From Zychaea mexicana (lineage: Eukaryota; Mucoromycota; Mucoromycetes; Mucorales; Lichtheimiaceae): a stretch of 64,000 nucleotides of DNA. Positions within the stretch are counted from its first letter, which is position 1. Every line of letters begins with the position of its first letter. The notes beneath the pieces were generated by a model. That model was not told the origin of the DNA. It saw only the letters and a program-made list of their open reading frames with translations, and did no database searches. The DNA lies in NCBI RefSeq assembly GCF_025766255.1, contig NW_026516676.1, forward strand, positions 491,501-555,500. The letters are read 5' to 3'. Below are positions 46,046 to 58,405 of this stretch, one piece after another. The position numbers were made by a program, and so were the translations under genes.

Positions 46046-47518
46046 ATGGGGCTCTTCTTCCTCTTCGTCAACTTTTCTAAACCAAAGCTATTCAATGTGA
46101 GTGTCATTGGAACGGATCAGAGGATCGGAGAGTGTATGTTTATGGTGGTGAGTGAGAAGAGTGTATGCAACCGGTTGTGAGTATCCTAAGATCCGTTTAT
46201 CTCACTTTCTTTCTTTTTTGACACAGACCTTCTTCTCGTCTTAACCTGGTCCATCTCCCCCTCACGTTGGCTCTCAAAGCACAGATGCAAGAGTAAGTAC
46301 AATATGGAAAATGTGAAGTGTGACTTGAGGCTTTGCTTGTGGATGTGATATACGAAAGAAGATATGAATTTCGACTTGTCTAAAGAAGTGTGTGTACAGC
46401 ATACAGTCGCTAATGTTATCCTCCTTTCTTCTCTGCTACTACTATAGGATTCTGACTTTTTGAAATGGTTGGTTCGGTTTGTTGTTTGCATCCCACCCTT
46501 AAACATAAGCAACAACTGTAAGTACGGTAGGGAATGTGAGGATGAGTTGGAGAGAAGTCGAGTGTCTGTTGGAGGTGCTGATGCCATGACGTGTCAGGAA
46601 TAGTTGCATATTAAGAACAGCCTGCTCATGATCTTTCTTCTTTTCATTCTACTTCAGGTTTCGCTTTATGCTGGTTGGGTTAATTGTGTCCTGCGGACAA
46701 ATAACAGATAGTAAGTATAAGCAAAAGGGGACTTGAACATTGGTATGATAGGTGAGTAGGATGACATGGGTGTTGGGGATGACGCGTCAAAGGTGTGCAG
46801 TGTGTACATCAGCGTGACGGGAAAGGGCTCCTGACCATGACGTATGCAATATGGCAGTCTCTCAAAAAAGTTTCTCTTATTCTTTTTTCAGAACTGGTCA
46901 TCCCCTTCTTGCTTTTCCTCTCTCTAACTCAAGGCTCTCTTCCTCCAAGCCAAGGATGTCATAATAGTAAGTATCGCTGTGCTTGTGTTTGTCTTTGCGT
47001 GTTTGAAGAACCAGGAAGATGTCTGCCGTGACATGTCAAAAAGTGTATGCAGCTGCTCATAGATGTTTTCTTTTTTCTAATAGAGGATGACTCTGCGGTG
47101 ATCTGTTTGAACTTGGATTGGCTTAGACCCCATCTCTCTCTGTCTATAACTTTGCTGTAAAACGACAAAACAAATGTAAGTCAGCTTGGGATGGAGAAGG
47201 ATGGTAATGCCGTGTCAAAAATAAAGATAGCACAGTGGGTGCAGCCCTCTAATGATCTTTTCTTTTTCCAGCTAGAAGAAGTGTTTCTGTCTTGGCTGTG
47301 ATTCTCTGCTCTGCTCTGGCCGTGTGCTCGGCTCTTCTGTGTCTCATCGTAGAAGTATGGGTAAGCATAGCACGATAGAATCTTGTGTGTGTGGTTTGAC
47401 AGTTTCCCATTAACTATTCGTCTCTTTTGTTTCTCGGAATGGCGGTAGTGCACAGACACCTCCAAGCTGGTCAAGATTGATGCTCCACTGTCATCCCGCT
47501 CCTAGAAGCCGACCTGTC
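46046..47518 (+). other. Multi-exon transcription unit, coding status uncertain
   Basis: Successive segments look like short exons between strong splice sites: 46046-46096, 46227-46292, 46448-46517, 46658-46710, 46892-46966, 47084-47175, 47272-47360 and from 47449. Five consecutive donors are GTAAGT, and the acceptors follow long pyrimidine tracts. Translation from the first ATG (MGLFFLFVNFSKPKLFN) hits a stop in exon 2. A frame from an ATG in exon 3 (46465) stays open through exons 4-6, giving 85 residues with a signal-like stretch (LVIPFLLFLSLTQG). This might be a small secreted protein. Alternatively the unit is a noncoding host transcript, as the introns share a motif (see findings). No homology was recognised, so I leave it as a spliced unit and not a protein gene. 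Confidence 0.5.
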
Positions 47519-47595
47519 AAGTAGTCCATAGGCTGCGGTCAAGATCTATCCATCCATCTGGACGGTGGCGTGTGCTTTTTGCTTTGACTTGGACC

Positions 47596-47750
47596 TGAGG
47601 AAGTCCTTAAAAGCCTCATATTCTTCTTTGCGTTCTTTATATATTTTATCCCCCCCTCCCCTCCTCCCCTTGCTCTGACCCAGGAAGTCATTAAAAGCGT
47701 CTATTGCGTTTCTAATATAGTTTATCCCCCTCCCCTTCTCCTCCCCCTTT
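47596..47750 (+). repeat. Imperfect tandem repeat, two units of about 75-85 bp
   Basis: AGGAAGTC.TTAAAAGC.TC, then a CTTTATATATTTTATCCCCC-like segment and C-runs, occurs twice in direct orientation (starting near 47,598 and 47,680). A minus-strand frame over it (47,546-47,896) simply reads the repeat and is not called as a gene. Confidence 0.6.
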
Positions 47751-48371
47751 GCTTTTTTCTCGCAGTTCCTAGTAGCCTCTGTCTCGACCCATCTTCGGAT
47801 GTTGCATCGTTTCACGCGAACGGCTGTTTTTTTACTCAGGCAGCCTCCGGGCGTAAGTCCTGCTTCATCTACAATTTCCCCGCGCCCACGGGTCAAAAGT
47901 GCGGCCGAGGTCCCCCATGAATTTGGGGAATGCTTTGCGTAAGTACTTGCTTTCTCTCTCTCACTCTCCGTGCGCGGGTGGAATTATATGGAAAGAGCGG
48001 AGGTTCCTTTTTTGGATTTTTCAGCTAACTTTTAAAGATTTTAATAATAAAGATATACAAGTATATCATCGTTGCTAAAAGATATTAGTCAAGTCTGGAT
48101 ATATAACATAAAGAGTCCGTTATTGAATATGTTTCTCCCTCCGGGATATAGTGTGTATGTTTTGTGTTCTTTCAAATGGACGGATGCGTGGACAAAGGTA
48201 TAAAATGCGCAATAACCTGTCAGGAGACAGTTGTACTATTTCTTTTAAAAAGGTGATAAATGCAAAAGGAGTGTTGCGGTAAACTTGCTTTTTGTTGCAG
48301 TGGTTGTATGATACAATTATGAAAAATGTGGTATTATGGCTCCCTTCAGTAACTGCCCTTCTGTAATCATT
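47751..48371. other. Intergenic, no gene seen
   Basis: Spacer downstream of the histone deacetylase gene. Nothing recognisable. Confidence 0.5.
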
Positions 48372-51300
48372 TTAATACTTCAAGGTATCCCAGTATTGCG
48401 ATTGGACCTGCTTGACTTTTTGAACCGTTTCAACACATTCTGGGCTTGGGGTAAGTAGTGTGGGTATTTCGGGAGATTCGCCTACCAAGACTGACATGCA
48501 GGCATATGCAGACTTGGCAATGGACTCGAGATTATATCCACCCTCCAGCGCTAGTACGACACGGCCGTTGGCTAAGCTCTTGAGCATATGTGTCATTTGT
48601 CCGTATCCAGCCGGTGTGACATGACATTCTCCGATTTGATCTCCTGCGGCAGCATCGAATCCAGCAGATACTACGGTAAGTGAGAGAGAGCAGCAATTGA
48701 AAAGAGGTTATCACAATATATCGCTATCAAACGGGCCTAAGAATGGATAGCAACGTCTTTCTTTTACCTATTACAAGAGAGGGATCAAACTCCATGGCGA
48801 TAGGCATCACAATTTGTCGGAATGCATATAAATAATCACCATCTGTCATGCCAGAATCGGGCCAGGGAATGTTCACCGTTCTATATACGTGGTTGTTGTA
48901 ACAAAATTTTGATCAATTCAAGAGAGTACACTAGATGCTGGAGGCAATTCTTCGTTTGAAAAAACCACGAACCTTCCTCTACCCTTTCCTCGACCAACAT
49001 AGGCATGCCGGCCATGTTTGTCTTGTGGATAGAATGTCCCCTTTTCATATCTATGTAGAGAAATGTAAAGGATATCTCCATCGCTACTTGTCAGCTGTTG
49101 CGTGCCATTCCCTGAATCCGTGTCCAGTATATCGTGAGTTCTTTCTCGATCATGCATTGCTTTCGTTTTGTAATTACCAAAATGTATATCCCTGAGAAAA
49201 TCAAAGGCATAAAAGAAACGTTAAATTGTAGCCAGGAAAGTACACGCTCGTTCCCAGCCTCCCAATGGACGAAAACTTACCAGTCGAGTATAAGGATTCG
49301 TTCTACAAAAGGGAAATGTTCCTTGCAGTATCGAGCGGCGATAGCGACATTGTTCATCAAGCAAAAGCCCATGGCTGTGTCAAATTCGGCATGGTGCCCT
49401 GGTGGTCGTACAATTGCAAAAGCGTTCTGCACTTTGTCGGTGACGACAGCGGAGCATGCCTCGATGACACCACCTGCGGAAAATAAGGCCGATTCATGCG
49501 AGTGCGCGTTCATATAGATCGAATTGTACTGTCTCGCCTGTTTTTCCAATTCTTTACGAGACATTCCTATACGTGTAATTCTCCAATTAGCAGCTAGAAA
49601 TAGATCCAGACATAGTTTTTTTCCTTTCTCTTTCATCCACAATAGGACTCTCCTCCCTTCAATATCTCTTTTGTGCACCTTCTGTTTGCCTCAAAGTCTG
49701 ATAATAACGCGGGTCATGCGTTGCAAGAACTTCGGCTTTCGTCGCTTGCCGTATTGGTATTTTGGTGCAGTTGTTCAACAGTCCATTTTCTTCCATGCAC
49801 TTGTATATGCTGTAAATACGGCGAGGATCTTCGGGATGCGGGTCATCATCGTCACCAGCATGACCAAGCTGTGCATGAAGCGACATAACAACATCGTATA
49901 CATATCCAGTCGTGAGCTTATGTCGTGACATGCGCTTGTAATCCAGATCCGTTTCCACTCCTTCTACACTTGACGACCGATTTGGCTGTGCTGTTACAAA
50001 TTCGTCACTGAGAGGCGAGTCAGCCTGTTCTGCAGAATAAAAATCGTCATTATCGTCGTCGCCAGCTTCTTCGTCAATATGTTCTGGCCCAGTCAGGTTT
50101 TTCATGTTTGCAGTGTTTGCCAACGAGGTAGGATCGCTCTGATTTCGGGATCCTTCCTCGCACGAATGTACTGCATCGTCTGATAGCGGTGTCGAAGAAA
50201 AAGAAGATAACGTTGTCGATGGTGGACTTGTGGAGGCATATTGTCTTTCAGGTGTTTGCTCGTCGGATAATGTTTCTTTCGCAGTTGCTGCTGAAGGTGA
50301 TGTAGACGGTTTTTGTGCTGTTGTTGCTTCTGGTGCTACTGTTAGTACAGACGTGATCGTGTCTCGCTCAATGGCTTTGCTGGTGACCGGCGGCTTTTCT
50401 GCTGCAGCGGGATCCGTATTTTCCTTTGAGATGAGACCGTCAAGATTAGGTGTTGGTGCTGCCGAACCAAGTTGCTCGTGAACAGGAAGGAGTGGAGGAG
50501 AATCAATGGAGACTTCACAGTCCCGTGGATCGTTAAGGTTAGTCTTGAGCGGTTCTGGTGCGGTAGGTAAGGTTGTATCTATAGTTTTGTCCTTTTCGCC
50601 ATTAATCTCTTTTTCTTTATACACTGATTGTTCGAACGACAATGCCGCTGTTGGGGGTGGCAGAGCAGGTGTATTGTCATTGTCGTTATCGTCGTCCATA
50701 GCGTCAAAACGATCATCGGACTCTTGTGAGCTTCGTAGCTCGTCCACTTCGTATGGCACAACGTCGTGGCTCTTTTTGGGCGTACCATGTGTCATCCGGA
50801 TACTTTCAAGTTCTTCGTCTCCTTCTTCATCGAATTTCTCTTGGTTCTCCTGCTCTTCAACAGCATCTTCAAGAATGCCATCACTGCCATTCACATCATC
50901 ATCATCATCCGGTTCTGCAATAACTCGGCCGTGCTTACTCGTCGTCGTCGTATTTGTTGTTTTTAATATTTTGACATCCTTCTGTACGTCTGCTGCTTCC
51001 TCTTCTTCTTCAAAGAGTTCGTCTAACTCGTCTTCATTATCATCATATAGGGACTGTCGCTGTTGCGTTTGGTTCACCTGTGCTTTCTTGCCCCGTAGGT
51101 CACTACGTCGATCTTGCATAGGGACAGGAGCAGCAGTGGCGCCGTCTTTACTACTACTGTCCGAATCATCGCTATTTGAACCGCCGAAGGGGTTCAGATA
51201 GTTTATTGTAATGTTCTTCGTTCGTTTCGCATTGTCGCCTTTGGTGGAGGTTCGCTTGAAGAGGCGACTACGTGTAGGAGGAGGAAGTGCAAGTGCTGGC

Positions 51301-51881
51301 TCGTCGTCATCATCATCCAGAGTCAAATCAATGACGGTTGGCACTTGACGGAGAGACGATGACGATGGTACAGGTGGAGACGATGGTATAGCAGCAGCAG
51401 CAGCTGCTGCAGCTTCCTGCGAGGATGATGGTGATGATGGTACCGGTCGAGATGACGACGACGACGATGATGCATGCTGTTGTTGCTGTTGATATTTGTG
51501 CTGAGAGCTCCCAAATACAGTTTTTTGTCTTTTGCACGGTCGTAAATCGAGCTTTTCAAAGAAAGGTAGTTGTTCGTATACCCTGGAGCTAGCTGTCACA
51601 CCAGTCGCGCCTTTTCCTTTATCGCTACCGCCATTAGTACGTGTATTGTCATTGCTGCTGCTACTCACACTGCTGGTGCGTGTTAGACCACTACTGCCAG
51701 CGATTGAGATAGGGATGGTTGCCGTTGAACAATCGCTATTTAAGGTGACACCGGTGAGCGTTTTGACAGGGATCACGGGTTGTTGATCTCCTTCATCAAT
51801 GTTGCGGGTACGTTTCGAAGCTTTATCCACGATGGTGCCGTGATCTATGGTGTGAGCATATCGCGAAGAATTTTTCTCCAT
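48372..51881 (-). CDS. Class II (Hda1/Clr3-like) histone deacetylase
   Basis: Six exons: 49679-51881, 49281-49566, a 14-base microexon 49180-49193, 48973-49111, 48768-48880 and 48372-48670, giving 1,017 residues. Residues 1-640 are low-complexity (Ser, Asp/Glu, Ala, Thr runs) and probably disordered. The deacetylase domain starts about residue 655 (TGYVYDVVMSLHAQLGHAGD) and shows VRPPGHHAEFD (charge-relay His pair), LILDWDIHFGNGTQQ (metal Asp and His), VSAGFDAAAGD (third metal Asp) and LEGGYNLESIA (catalytic Tyr). The His after the metal His is Phe here (DIHFG instead of DVHHG). The protein ends shortly after the domain, without the Arb2 tail of Hda1/Clr3. It removes acetyl groups from histones in silencing. 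The start ATG at 51881 (MEKNSSRY) was preferred over 51998. Confidence 0.9.
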
Positions 51882-52635
51882 CGCGCCAAAGTGAGAAGGA
51901 GAAAGTGTGTGGTTATAGAGGTAAGTGAGCCCTTTGAAAGGAGTAGGTACTACGGGTTGGCAGCAAAATGTGGATATAGTGGCTTGCCGGAAAACCAATG
52001 CCCGCTAAGTAATGGGTGCAACAGACCAGGAAGGAGGGGAAAAAGAGCGAAAGCAAAAGCCAATGCCCACCATCCCTTCTTTTTTAACCCCCCCTCATTT
52101 GTAAAGCACGTGACTTGGTTCTTCTTCAAATGCTTGTGGAAAGCATCCCTTGCTACATTGGCCGAGTTTGTATGCTCTAAACAGTACCATCTTCATTCCA
52201 CATATTATCGTGCTACTTAGCTACACTTCTATAATAGACATTGAAGCGTCGTACGTACTCTCACAGCAGCCACTTTATAGAAATGAGCTCGATAGAACTG
52301 ATTGAAAGTACAGAATAAATATAACGATCAATCCTCTCGCCATTGATAGTGTCAAAAAAGGACGACAAGACTAATTTCCTTCATAAGTAGCAAGAGTACA
52401 GTATTGCAATGGCGTGGCTATCTAGTCACTGTGGAGGGTTAGCAAGTGAATTTCGAGACGTTATAATCGTAAATCAGTGCAAAAAACACGTACTCTAGTG
52501 GCTCGATCAAACTAGTGCGAGCGCTGAGTGACAAATTTAGAACTTTATGTTGGCACTGTGCGGACGGCGCGCTTTTCGTTCTATTTCTTCCCAGATCTTC
52601 TCTTGATCTGATCCTACGCTACTTTTTTTTTTTCC
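51882..52635. other. Divergent promoter region, no gene seen
   Basis: Shared upstream DNA of the deacetylase (minus) and the NMA111-type protease (plus). The open frame at 51,780-52,220 is antisense to, and out of phase with, the deacetylase start and has no motif. Confidence 0.5.
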
Positions 52636-55600
52636 ATGATTCCACAACACGGCGATCAACCGACTCTACCTAAAGAAAGAAACTTTGAAGGCGGTGACTC
52701 ACCTGCACCTAGCCAACACCCTGCCAAGAGACGAAAGAGAGAAGAACAAAATGGTTCTGCTTCTGCTCCGTCGCCTTCTGGCGAGCAACACGCAGAAAAT
52801 GAGCCTCGCAACAGCGTGATTACTGACCATATGGCTGTGGACGAGCCTGCAGGAGGCACAAGCGATATTGCTCCTCTTAAGCCCTCAAAGTGGCAGTCTA
52901 CCATTGAGGAGGTTGTCAAAGCGATCGTCTCGATCCGCTTCAGTCAAGTTGCAGCATTCGATACTGAAGGTAATTGAGATTTTGAGATCTCCCCTTGGGT
53001 GTTTGTGTGTGTAAGTTTTTACTCAAGCTCTAACAACATAATACTCCACTTGGTAAATCAGGACCGGAAACATCGGAAGCATCGGGTTTCATCGTAGATG
53101 CGAAGAATGGCATTATTCTCACGAATCGTCACGTTGCTTGCGCAGGTCCATTTGTGGGTGAGGCTGTCTGCCACGATCATGAAGAAGTCGATGTCTTTCC
53201 GATCTATCGCGATCCCGTGCATGACTTTGGTTTCCTAAAGTACGTATCTATTAGTAGCATTTAATTGCGTCTTTGCTGCGGAGAATAGGAAGGTTCCTTG
53301 GCTTTTCCATTTTTTTTTTTGAGCTAAAAAGGGAATCACGTTATAGGTTTGATCCAAGTAAAATTAAGTACATGCCTGTTACTCAGGTGGAACTGCGCCC
53401 TGAATTGGCAAAGGTGGGCTTAGATATCCGAGTCGTAGGGTAACGTGTTTAACTTTATATTGATTGTGGCACGCACTAAACAGAGAAGGATATAATGAAA
53501 TTGACGTAAGGCTTCCTATTTAGTAACGATGCTGGTGAAAAGCTGAGCATTTTGGCAGGCTCGATATCGCGTTTGGATCGTAACACGCCGGACTATGGTG
53601 ATTTGACATATAATGATTTCAACACATTCTATCTGTAAGTAGGGATGGCGATCTTCACGATGGGCTGGGAAGAACGTAGGAAGGGTGGCGGGGACGGTGG
53701 ATAACTATGTGTACTAGCAGACGGGGTACTTATAAGATGTGCTATAGACAAGCTGCTTCGAGCACAAGTGGTGGAAGTTCCGGCTCACCCGTGATTGACC
53801 TTGACGGTAATGCTGTTGCATTACAAGCTGGTGGCCACACCAAAGCAGCCACGGATTTCTTCTTACCTCTCGACAGAATTAAGCGTGCCCTTCAATATGT
53901 ACAACGTGGTGAACCTGTTCCTCGAGGTGATGTTCAGGCTCAATTTGTGTAAGTAATAAGTACAAAGAGGGGAAAATAAGCGACTAACATCAGTTGAAAG
54001 CTGGTTGGTGAATGAATGAGATGCTTAATACCGTTGCTGTTGTGTACTGTAGATATCGTCCTTTTGATGAGGTGCGTCGTTTGGGCTTGAAGGCCGAAAC
54101 TGAAGAAAAGCTTCGAAAGGAATTCAAGGACGAGATTGGTATGCTAGTTGTTGAGACAGTGTTGCCAGAAGGCCCAGCACATGGCAAAATGGAAGAAGGC
54201 GATATTCTTCTGACCATGAATGGCCAATATGTCACTCGATTTGTGTCCTTGGAAGAAATGCTGGATTCGAATGTCGGAAAGGAAATCAATGTTGTGATTG
54301 AGCGAGGTGGCAAGACAATGGAACTGACCGTGTGTGTCGGTGATCTTCATGCCATGTAAGTTGTGGGAAGACAAGGCTTTTAATCATTTAAAGTTTTATT
54401 ATGCGCATAATAATCATTCTAACCCCTTTTTAGCACACCAGATCGATACGTTGAGGTGGGCGGTTCTAAATTGAACGAAGTTTCATATCAGCTTGCTCGT
54501 GCTTATTGCGTACCTTGTCGCGGTGTATACGTTGCTGAACCCTCTGGCAGTAAGTTTACATTTTCTTTTTTTGAAAAAATCAAACTTACATGTTCATTAG
54601 TGTTTAGATTGGATGGCCCAGACAATGGCTGGATTATCAAATCAGTGGATGATAAGGACACACCCAATTTGGATACTTTCATTGAAGTGATGAAAGGTAT
54701 TCCCGATCGCGCACGTGTACCTGTCGTTTATTACTCTATCGCCGACACACACACGATCCTCGTCTCAGTTGTCCAGGTTGACCGCCACTGGTCTGGCTTC
54801 CGTTTGGCTGTACGAAATGACAAGACCGGTCTGTGGGACTTTACTGATTGCGGCGCGCCCATTCCTCCACGCCCCATCGAACCTTCCACCAAGAAGTTTA
54901 TCGAGCTGGATAGCAGTATGGGCCCATGCAAGGAATTGATTCGTTGTCTAGTTAAAGTGAGCTATTACATGCCTTGTCGGATGGATGGTTTCCCACGGAA
55001 CCGCAAGCTTGGTGCGGGTGTCGTTATTGACAAGGAACGGGGCTTTGTTGTGGTTGCACGCAGTATTGTGCCTACTGCCATGGGTGATCTGACAATCACC
55101 GTGGCGGACTCATTGGTTATCCCTGGCAAAGTGATTGTAAGTTTATCTTTGCAGATGTGTGGAGTGTGGTCAAATCTAAGCTGTGTTGTCCTCACCGACG
55201 TCTTCTGTTTATAGTATCTCCACCCAACACACAACTTTGCCATTGTCAAGTACGATCCCAAGCTTATCGGCGACACGAATGTCTTGAGTGCCCCCATTAG
55301 CGACAAGACGCTTGAACAAGGCCACAAGGTTACCTTGGTAGCTCATAACCACAATCAACGGCCCGTGTGTCTGAACACTGTTGTCACTGACATTACCTGT
55401 GTGACAATTCCGCACAATGGCGTAAGTTGTGTAACAAAAGCATGCATCAATTGTGTACACAATTTAATACTAATCCAACGGAAAAACTGAATCTTAGACT
55501 CCTCGGTTCCGGGGCATCAATCAAGACGGTATCACTCTCGACACACCCTTAGCACTCCAATGTTCGTCTGGCCTGCTTGCTTCTGCAGAGGGCAAGGTAC

Positions 55601-56424
55601 AAGGATTATGGCTCAGCTATTTGGGTGAGCGAAATCTGAACGGCCACGACAACGAGTATCATCTTGGCTTGCACATCTCTACAATTTTGCCTGTTCTGCA
55701 ACGTTTACAACGCAATGTCCCTGTCGAGCTACGAAGCTTGAACGTGGAATTGATGCCTGTTCAAATGGCACAAGCATCAGCCATGGGTGTGTCTGATGAG
55801 TGGATCCGCAAGGTTCAAGATGCCAACCACGCAAAACATCAGATTTTCATGATCCGACGAACAGAAGCATGTAGTGAAAGCGGCAACGTACTCAAGGAAC
55901 TCGACTTGATCTTGGCAGTGAACGGCAAAACCATCACGCGCATGTATGAGATGGATGTACAATACGAGGCCGAAGAGCTGGAGATGACCATCCTACGACA
56001 AAAGAAGGAAATGACGGTCACGGTGAAGACATCCCCCGTCACTGGCGCTGGCACAAGCCGCTTGGTATTCTGGGGCGGTGCTGTCTTGCAAGAACCTCAC
56101 AAGGCAGTTTTGCAGCAAAGCAAGACGTTGCCATCCAAGATTTATATTTCGGCACGGTCCAAGGGATCGCCTGCGTACATGTATGGATTGGTGCCTACAA
56201 ACTGGATCACACACATCAACTCAGTTCAGGTAGTCACCCTGGATGATCTCATTGCCGCTGTCAAGGATATTGCGGACAACACGTATGTGCGTGTACGCTG
56301 CGTTAGCTTTGACAATGTCCCGATGATGCTTTCGGTCAAGATGGTCAATCACTATTTCCCCTTAGTAGACATGGGTATGGACTCTAGTGTAGAATGCGGA
56401 TGGAAAAAGAGAACCATCTCTTGA
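52636..56424 (+). CDS. NMA111: NMA111-type HtrA serine protease (pro-apoptotic, nuclear)
   Basis: Ten exons: 52636-52969, 53062-53239, 53347-53439, 53524-53634, 53748-53948, 54053-54355, 54434-54549, 54601-55136, 55215-55421 and 55498-56424. All are in frame, giving 1,001 residues, close to the usual length. A basic nuclear-signal-like patch (AKRRKREE) lies near residue 32. The first protease domain has an intact triad: His135 (LTNRHVA), Asp166 (VHDFGFLKF) and Ser250 (GGSSGSP). PDZ domains follow ([30 protein letters not shown]). A second protease-like domain ([18 protein letters not shown]) lacks the triad, as in the family, and then come C-terminal PDZ repeats. In yeast, Nma111 is a nuclear protease that degrades the anti-apoptotic protein Bir1. 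A broken copy of its 3' end lies at 58144-58405. Confidence 0.95.
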
Positions 56425-56676
56425 AAACGATAATGCAGTGCATGATTAGTGCACAAACAACATCAACACTCTTACCACGCACCGCTCTTACTTTCTCTCC
56501 CCTGTGCATCCCATCATATGTACATCACTCAAACACTTGCATGTTTCTATTTGTTGTAAATTTAGATAAACTATAAAAGTCTTTAAATTTCTCATCTTTT
56601 CGTTTCCTCTTTCTTCGCGCACCACACACACTCTGCTCGTTACTACTCTTCTCTCTCTACAGAGCACTTTGCAACA

Positions 56677-57751
56677 ATGCTCAGTAAAAATGAAATGTCA
56701 TCATCAGCGTCATTAGGGACACGTTCTTACACCACTGATAGTAGCACTGCTGCATCCTTAGCTTTTCCACGCACCAAACCGTTCAATTTTTGGGTCAAGC
56801 TTGGAATTGCAGGCGTTCTTGCCTATTTGACGATCCAAATGATCAATATCGAAACTCATGGACGAAGATTACAGACAATGAATCCAGAGGATTGGAAAAA
56901 GGTGATGGAGGGCCACCCTTATCAACGGCCTGCACCAGACGCTTCGCGTGGTCCATGCCCAGCCATCAACACGCTCGCCAACCATGGTTTCATCAACAGA
57001 GACGGACGGAACGTGACACAAAAGCAGTTGTACGAAGGAGTTGTGAAACTGGGAATGGCGCCCCTGGCTGCACACTTTATATCGCGTTTACCCTACTCTA
57101 TGTTTAAGCAGCACCACCCGCCTGATGGTCCATTTTCCTATTTTCGATCCGCCAAGACCATCGATTTGGAACAGCTTGGGATCCATAATACCATTGAGCA
57201 CGACGTCTCTCTCAGCAGATCCGATGTGAATCTGCCGCCATATAGTACGATTCAACTCGTCCCTGAACGTCTCGAGCAGATGATATACATTGCAGCAAAG
57301 CGGACAAACGGAGAAAAAGGCGATCAGCAGCAAAAGCAACAAGTGTATATCTTGGATAAGGATGTGTATGACCACCGTAAACTATGTTGGCTCGAGTCAA
57401 TACGCGATAATCCTTACTTGTTGGTGGGACTCAATCAGCAGGTAAAAAGGAAACGGAACCTAGCGATAGTGCGGGGGAAGAATTTATAGTAGAGATTGAT
57501 GCTGTTGTTTTTATCTCTAGATGGCCATCACGGCAGAGACGGCCGCGGTGCTAGATATTTTGGGCCGTAACCTAGCTATTTCAGAAGATCATCTTCGATC
57601 ATTTTTCCTCGACGAGAAAATTCCAGCGGACTGGCATCCGCCCCATGATTCGTCGACACTTGGGATGTTTAAAAGGCTCTGGGAGAGCTTTCAAGGTGTG
57701 CAGAAAAGTAAAGCAACTTTACCTCGAGATAACAGAGAGGGAAGCGATTAA
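56677..57751 (+). CDS. Membrane-anchored heme-thiolate peroxidase (chloroperoxidase/UPO family), copy 1
   Basis: Two exons, 56677-57441 and 57521-57751, give 331 residues. An N-terminal anchor (FWVKLGIAGVLAYLTIQMI, about residues 38-56) precedes the catalytic domain. The heme-ligand motif is RGPCPAINTLANHG with Cys94. IEHDVSLSR supplies the acid-base Glu (about residue 174), so this is the PCP...EHD pattern of the short chloroperoxidase-type family. Such enzymes use hydrogen peroxide to halogenate or hydroxylate organic substrates; the substrate is unknown. The conserved second-exon region (MAITAETAAVLDILG then PEDHLRSFFL-like) completes the fold. A paralog at 58605 shares long near-identical nucleotide blocks, pointing to a recent duplication. 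The start at 56677 directly follows a pyrimidine-rich leader. Confidence 0.88.
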
Positions 57752-58143
57752 TTGCAGTATGTATGCACCTATATCATGATGCCCCATATACACATTATTG
57801 CGTACCATATCCTGCTTAATGTAGTGCTTATTACAATAAACTCAAACGCGCCAAGCCCGCACATTTGTAATTGAGAACACAGAAAGTTGTAGGACCTAAT
57901 TATCAGAAGACACCATACACCTATTGTCAATAGACAGCATTTTATTACGACACTATAAGTAAAGTTCATAGTACTGGTAGAAGCCCATTAAATGTTCTCT
58001 AACAGTAAAGGTTTCCCTCATTATCCTAGATAGATTCTGGGTAAAGCAAGACAGCGCTTTCAATACTTTGTTTTTGATTGCGTCAAAGGATTAAGATATG
58101 CGTACATGCAATGGTTTTAGTGCCTTCAAATGTGATTATCTAT
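57752..58143. other. Spacer between peroxidase copy 1 and the duplicated block
   Basis: AT-rich 3' flank with no gene. The duplication join must lie around its right end. Confidence 0.4.
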
Positions 58144-58405
58144 ATCAACTCAACTCAGCTGGATGATCTCGTTACCATTTATGTGCTGCCAAGGGTATTC
58201 TATCAGCATTTTGTATATGCGTGGATGATGCATAAAGATTCAATGTAATCCCATGAAATCGCTCTTATTCAAGATGGTCAACTAGTGTTATCTTTTGAAA
58301 GAGATTATCCATGAATGCTAACGTAGAACAGGAGTACAAAAAGAGAACAACTCTGTATGCAGAGCATGATAAAGTACAGAATGTGCATGACTACAGTAGT
58401 GCACG
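58144..58405 (+). pseudogene. Remnant of the NMA111 3' end
   Basis: Shares ordered blocks with the last exon of the NMA111 gene: ATCAACTCA...CAGCTGGATGATCTC, then AAGATGGTCAA, then a GTACAAAAAGAGAACAAC-like match to the sequence around the NMA111 stop and 3' flank. Between blocks it is riddled with small deletions, and the reading frame is lost. It sits at the same distance before peroxidase copy 2 as the true NMA111 end sits before copy 1. Confidence 0.7.

Noticed and set aside
50506..51201. 231-codon Ser-rich frame antisense to the histone deacetylase
   Set aside because: A mirror of the acidic/Ser-rich low-complexity exon on the minus strand. The long frame follows from codon composition, not from a gene.
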